Shown one piece after another: positions 16,001 to 17,905 of a DNA stretch of 17,905 bases. The stretch lies in assembly GCA_949045875.1 (NCBI GenBank), contig CARPYP010000032.1, positions 1-17,905 of the forward strand. The letters are read 5' to 3'. Position numbers and translations under genes: made by a program. The notes beneath the pieces were generated by a model that worked only from the letters and a program-made list of their open reading frames with translations, was not told the origin of the DNA and did no database searches. The DNA comes from an uncultured Clostridia bacterium. Lineage in GTDB: Bacteria > Bacillota > Clostridia > TANB77 > CAG-508. How positions within the stretch are numbered: the stretch's first letter is position 1; each line of letters opens with the position of its first letter.

Positions 16001-16757
16001 TGATGTACAAAAAGCCTTTGAAGATGTGGGTGGAACTGCTAATGTAGTAGTATTTAGAAACACAAAACCAAATGATATAAAAGAATCAATAGAAGAATAT
16101 GCAAAACAAATAAAAGAAGCACAAATAATAATGATACCAGGTGGATTTAGTGCAGGAGATGAGCCAGATGGTTCAGGAAAATTCATCGCATCAGTATTTA
16201 GAAATCCAATATTAAGTGAATTAATACATAAACACTTATATGAACAAGATGGACTAATGTTAGGAATATGTAATGGCTTCCAAGCATTAATAAAATTAGG
16301 ATTACTTCCTTACGGAGATATAATTGAAATGGACGACACAATGCCAACACTAACATTCAATAAGATAGCAAGACATCAATCAAAGCTAGTAACAACAAAA
16401 GTTGTATCAAAACTATCACCATGGTTTAATAAGGTACAATTAGGAGAAGAATTTGTAATTCCAATATCACATGGAGAAGGAAGATTTGTAGCAAGTGAAA
16501 AAGTCATGAAAGAGCTAATAGAAAATGGGCAAATAGGTACACAATATGTAGACGAAAAAGGAAATGCAACATATGACATAAAATACAACCCTAATGGTTC
16601 AGTATATGCAGTAGAAGGAATAACAAGTAAAGACGGAAGAATATTAGGAAAAATGGGACACTCAGAAAGATGCTACACAAATGGAATTTTGCAAAATGTA
16701 CCAGGAAACAAGAAGCAAAAGATATTTGAATCAGGTATTGAATATTATAAATATTAA
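13026..16757 (+). CDS. phosphoribosylformylglycinamidine synthase, single-chain PurL
   Basis: This 1243-aa enzyme catalyses the fourth step of de novo purine synthesis, converting FGAR, glutamine and ATP to FGAM. It is the long single-chain form, with all parts fused, unlike the PurS/PurQ/PurL complex of Bacillus. THNHPTEIEPFGG at 322-334 belongs to the ATP-binding synthase half. VGELAEGLV and GGKDSMSGSY mark later synthase motifs. The C-terminal glutaminase starts near FIPVFPGTNCEYD and has the triad C1082 (GICNGFQ), H1149 and E1151 (SHGEGRF). The start is ATG 13026, with AGGGA ten bases upstream. No other pur gene is present, and the 161-base gap before it holds no recognisable purine riboswitch or convincing promoter. 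Confidence 0.97.
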   Translation: MVKRIYVQKKEGFDIEAKGVLADLKESLQLEGLQNVIILNRYDVEGLTEEVFEKAKNTVFSEPQVDICYENNYDFKKQDKIFAIEFLPGQFDQTANSLVECLQIIAGGGIKPIARTAKVYILSGEISDEELNKVKSYLINSVDSREATLEKFEKLEDETIIPEDVQVVKGFISMTDENVKEFYEKYGFAMDIADLKFCQKYFKEEERRDPTITEMKMIDTYWSDHCRHTTFLTQLEIIDIKWDLLQKIYEDYLKTRNYVYENKKAKDICLMDVATVAVKELKKNGALENLDESEEINACSIKANILVDGKPEEYLIMFKNETHNHPTEIEPFGGAATCLGGAIRDPLSGRTYVYQAMRVTGCGDPRKSVEETLPNKLPQKKLTNEAARGYSSYGNQIGLATGGVYEIYNEKYVAKRLEIGALIAAAPAENVVRTTPIPGDKVILLGGKTGRDGCGGATGSSKAQNSSSLTTCGAEVQKGNAPEERKIQRLFRNPAVTKLIKRCNDFGAGGVSVAVGELAEGLVVNLDKVPKKYEGLDGTELAISESQERMAVVVSGENAEKFVKLAEEENLEATIVADVVEEPRVKMYWRGKTIINVSREFLNTNGAKRSTNATIIQPDYSKSYFDKEETKDIRNHWIKTITDLNCCSQKGLVERFDSTIGAGTVLMPFGGKEQLTPEEGMVARIPTLNGYTDTGTIMTYGYNPDIAIWSPFHGAVWAIIESVSKYVALGGDYKNAWLTLQEYFEKLGNDEKRWGKPLSALLGAYLVQEKLQIAAIGGKDSMSGSYNELDVPPTLVSFCVGTVDTKKVISSAFKKTNSKVVLLKTKIDKDYLPDFEDLKENYELIHDLIKQGKISSIRTVRNGGIADAITKMSIGNKIGFEFASDKELFKPLYGAFIIEISQDFENSKFIELGKTTDNSSIKVNEDIEFNIDELIRLWEEPLEKVFPTKAEEIKQEKDINILSDKKTILIAKNKIVKPKVFIPVFPGTNCEYDVQKAFEDVGGTANVVVFRNTKPNDIKESIEEYAKQIKEAQIIMIPGGFSAGDEPDGSGKFIASVFRNPILSELIHKHLYEQDGLMLGICNGFQALIKLGLLPYGDIIEMDDTMPTLTFNKIARHQSKLVTTKVVSKLSPWFNKVQLGEEFVIPISHGEGRFVASEKVMKELIENGQIGTQYVDEKGNATYDIKYNPNGSVYAVEGITSKDGRILGKMGHSERCYTNGILQNVPGNKKQKIFESGIEYYKY

Positions 16758-16799
16758 GAAAAGATTAAATTTAAGAAATGAAATAGGAGATGAACAAAA

Positions 16800-17255
16800 T
16801 TGAAATATGTAGGGGATAAAGAAGAAAATGTAGAATACAGGAAGAGACCAGGAGCGTATGCAATTATTGTAAACAAAAATGATGATAAAATAGGAATTGT
16901 AAAAAAGATTATAGATGAAGGGGTAGAAAATTTTTATTTGGGTGGAGGCATAGAAGCAGGAGAAACAAAATTAGAGGCATTAAAAAGAGAAATGATTGAA
17001 GAAGCAGGATATTCAATAAAAAACATTAAGGAATTTGAAGAAGTAGGTCAATTCATATTCACAGAAGATCATGGATATATAGAGGTAATTGCAAGTGTAT
17101 ATATTGCAGAGTTTGATAAAAAAGTAGCAGAGCCAATTGAAAAAGACCATACTGTATTATGGGTAAAACCAGAAGAATATGCAAGCAAAATGTTTAGAGA
17201 ATGGCAGAGATATATTATGGAAAAATTTATAGAAAATGGAAAGGTTGTTAAATAA
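16800..17255 (+). CDS. Nudix hydrolase
   Basis: This 151-aa protein carries a complete Nudix box at residues 49-71, matching GX5EX7REUXEEXGU exactly (R63, E64, E67 and E68 present). Such enzymes hydrolyse nucleoside diphosphates linked to another moiety, often damaged or excess nucleotides. The substrate cannot be told from sequence. The opening YRKRPGAYAII suits a small housecleaning type. The start is TTG at 16800, with AGGAG at 16785-16789 upstream. An ATG at 16790 abuts that site, is out of frame and stops after nine codons. It follows purL by 42 bp without a terminator and precedes maf by 3 bp. Confidence 0.88.
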   Translation: MKYVGDKEENVEYRKRPGAYAIIVNKNDDKIGIVKKIIDEGVENFYLGGGIEAGETKLEALKREMIEEAGYSIKNIKEFEEVGQFIFTEDHGYIEVIASVYIAEFDKKVAEPIEKDHTVLWVKPEEYASKMFREWQRYIMEKFIENGKVVK

Positions 17256-17258
17256 AAA

Positions 17259-17834
17259 ATGAAAATAATACTAGCGTCGCAATCTCCAAGAAGAAAAGAA
17301 CTACTAGATTTATTGAAAATCAAATATGAAATAATACCAAGTAAAGTAAACGAAACATTAGAAGAAGGACTTTCAATAATAGAACAATCAAAAAGATTAG
17401 CATACATAAAAGCAAAAGAAATCTTTAATAAAACAGAAGGAGACAGAATAATTATAGGCTCTGACTCAATGGTAATAAAAGATGGAAAAATTTATGGAAA
17501 GCCAAAAGATGAACAAGATGCAATAAATATGATAAAACAATTAAACAATTCATCACATCAGGTAATAACAAGTTTATGCGTAATGATACAAGATAATGGA
17601 CAATTTAAAGAGTATTTAGATTACGATATAGCTAAAGTATATTTAAATGATATGACACAAAATGAAATTGAAAAATGGGTAAAGGAAGGAAAAGCACTAG
17701 ATAAAGCAGGAGCATATGCAATACAAAGTGAATTTTGTATCTACGTAAATAAAATAGAAGGAAACTATACAACAATAGTAGGATTACCAATGCATAAATT
17801 GTACTCTGCAATAAAAGAATATATATATTTGTAA
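17259..17834 (+). CDS. Maf family nucleoside triphosphate pyrophosphatase
   Basis: This 191-aa protein has all Maf motifs: ASQSPRRKELL at residues 6-16, IIIGSDSMV with D69 as the likely catalytic residue, GKPKDEQDA at 80-88, and DKAGAYAIQ near 148. It ends with GNYTTIVGLP. Maf proteins release pyrophosphate from dTTP/UTP or modified nucleotides, and overexpression in Bacillus blocks septation. The start is ATG, three bases after the Nudix stop, with only a distant AAGG (17241-17244), so translation is probably coupled to the Nudix gene. Both products act on nucleotides, which makes shared function plausible. Confidence 0.93.
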   Translation: MKIILASQSPRRKELLDLLKIKYEIIPSKVNETLEEGLSIIEQSKRLAYIKAKEIFNKTEGDRIIIGSDSMVIKDGKIYGKPKDEQDAINMIKQLNNSSHQVITSLCVMIQDNGQFKEYLDYDIAKVYLNDMTQNEIEKWVKEGKALDKAGAYAIQSEFCIYVNKIEGNYTTIVGLPMHKLYSAIKEYIYL

Positions 17835-17873
17835 TAATATATTGATAATAGAAAATTTGTGTTTGTATAAGAA

Positions 17874-17905
17874 CCCTCAGTCACTGCGTGACAGCTCCCT
17901 TAAAT
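17874..17905. repeat. partial palindromic repeat at the right edge
   Basis: The segment begins CCCTCAGTCACTGCG and continues GTGACAGCTCCCTT. GTCAC and GTGAC pair around a TGC loop (17880-17892). From memory, elements of the form CCCTCAGTC..GACAGCTCCCT are scattered through genomes of gut Clostridia. That is recollection, not a search result. The window ends before the second half is seen. Confidence 0.45.

Noticed and set aside
15728..16186. 152-aa minus-strand frame
   Set aside because: It lies wholly inside purL, whose conserved domains fully explain the sequence.
1..17905. CRISPR array, tRNA or rRNA genes, transposase
   Set aside because: No regularly spaced repeats, cloverleaf-like segments, rRNA-like blocks or transposase motifs were seen on either strand.

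Overview
The window is 17.9 kb of AT-rich DNA with strongly A-biased coding strands, AGGAGG-type ribosome binding sites and several TTG starts. Gene content (AddB, a YugP-type peptidase, single-chain PurL, PgeF, Maf) points to a Clostridia-type Firmicute, probably from an uncultured gut lineage; the taxonomy is inference. Nearly all genes run on the + strand.

Layout. Bases 1-243 hold no clear gene, only two diverged copies of a ~55-bp repeat. A membrane O-acyltransferase (MBOAT) and a DHHW/AlgX-like partner (244-2729) form a probable polysaccharide-acylation pair. A hairpin and a near-consensus promoter precede a YugP-type zinc peptidase and an 8-oxoguanine DNA glycosylase (2889-4463). The 389-base gap 4464-4852 is not empty. 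It has an 18-codon + strand ORF, a bidirectional terminator, a 55-aa ORF on the - strand with its own promoter and ribosome binding site, and back-to-back promoters. addB follows without addA, then a DUF2442 protein, PgeF overlapping an S66 LD-carboxypeptidase, a family 4 uracil-DNA glycosylase and a SprT-like protein (4853-11535). tyrS has its own promoter and a short leader with no room for a T-box. A ~100-bp imperfect palindrome separates it from purL (1243 aa), followed by a Nudix hydrolase and a Maf pyrophosphatase. The right edge cuts into a small palindromic element.

Function. Most genes are housekeeping. Two themes recur: genome and nucleotide-pool maintenance (Ogg, AddB, UDG, SprT-like, Nudix, Maf) and cell envelope (MBOAT/DHHW pair, PgeF, LD-carboxypeptidase). 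I found no new defence, mobile or biosynthetic system. The least explained items are the small antisense gene at 4549-4716, the repeats at the left edge and the long palindrome after tyrS.
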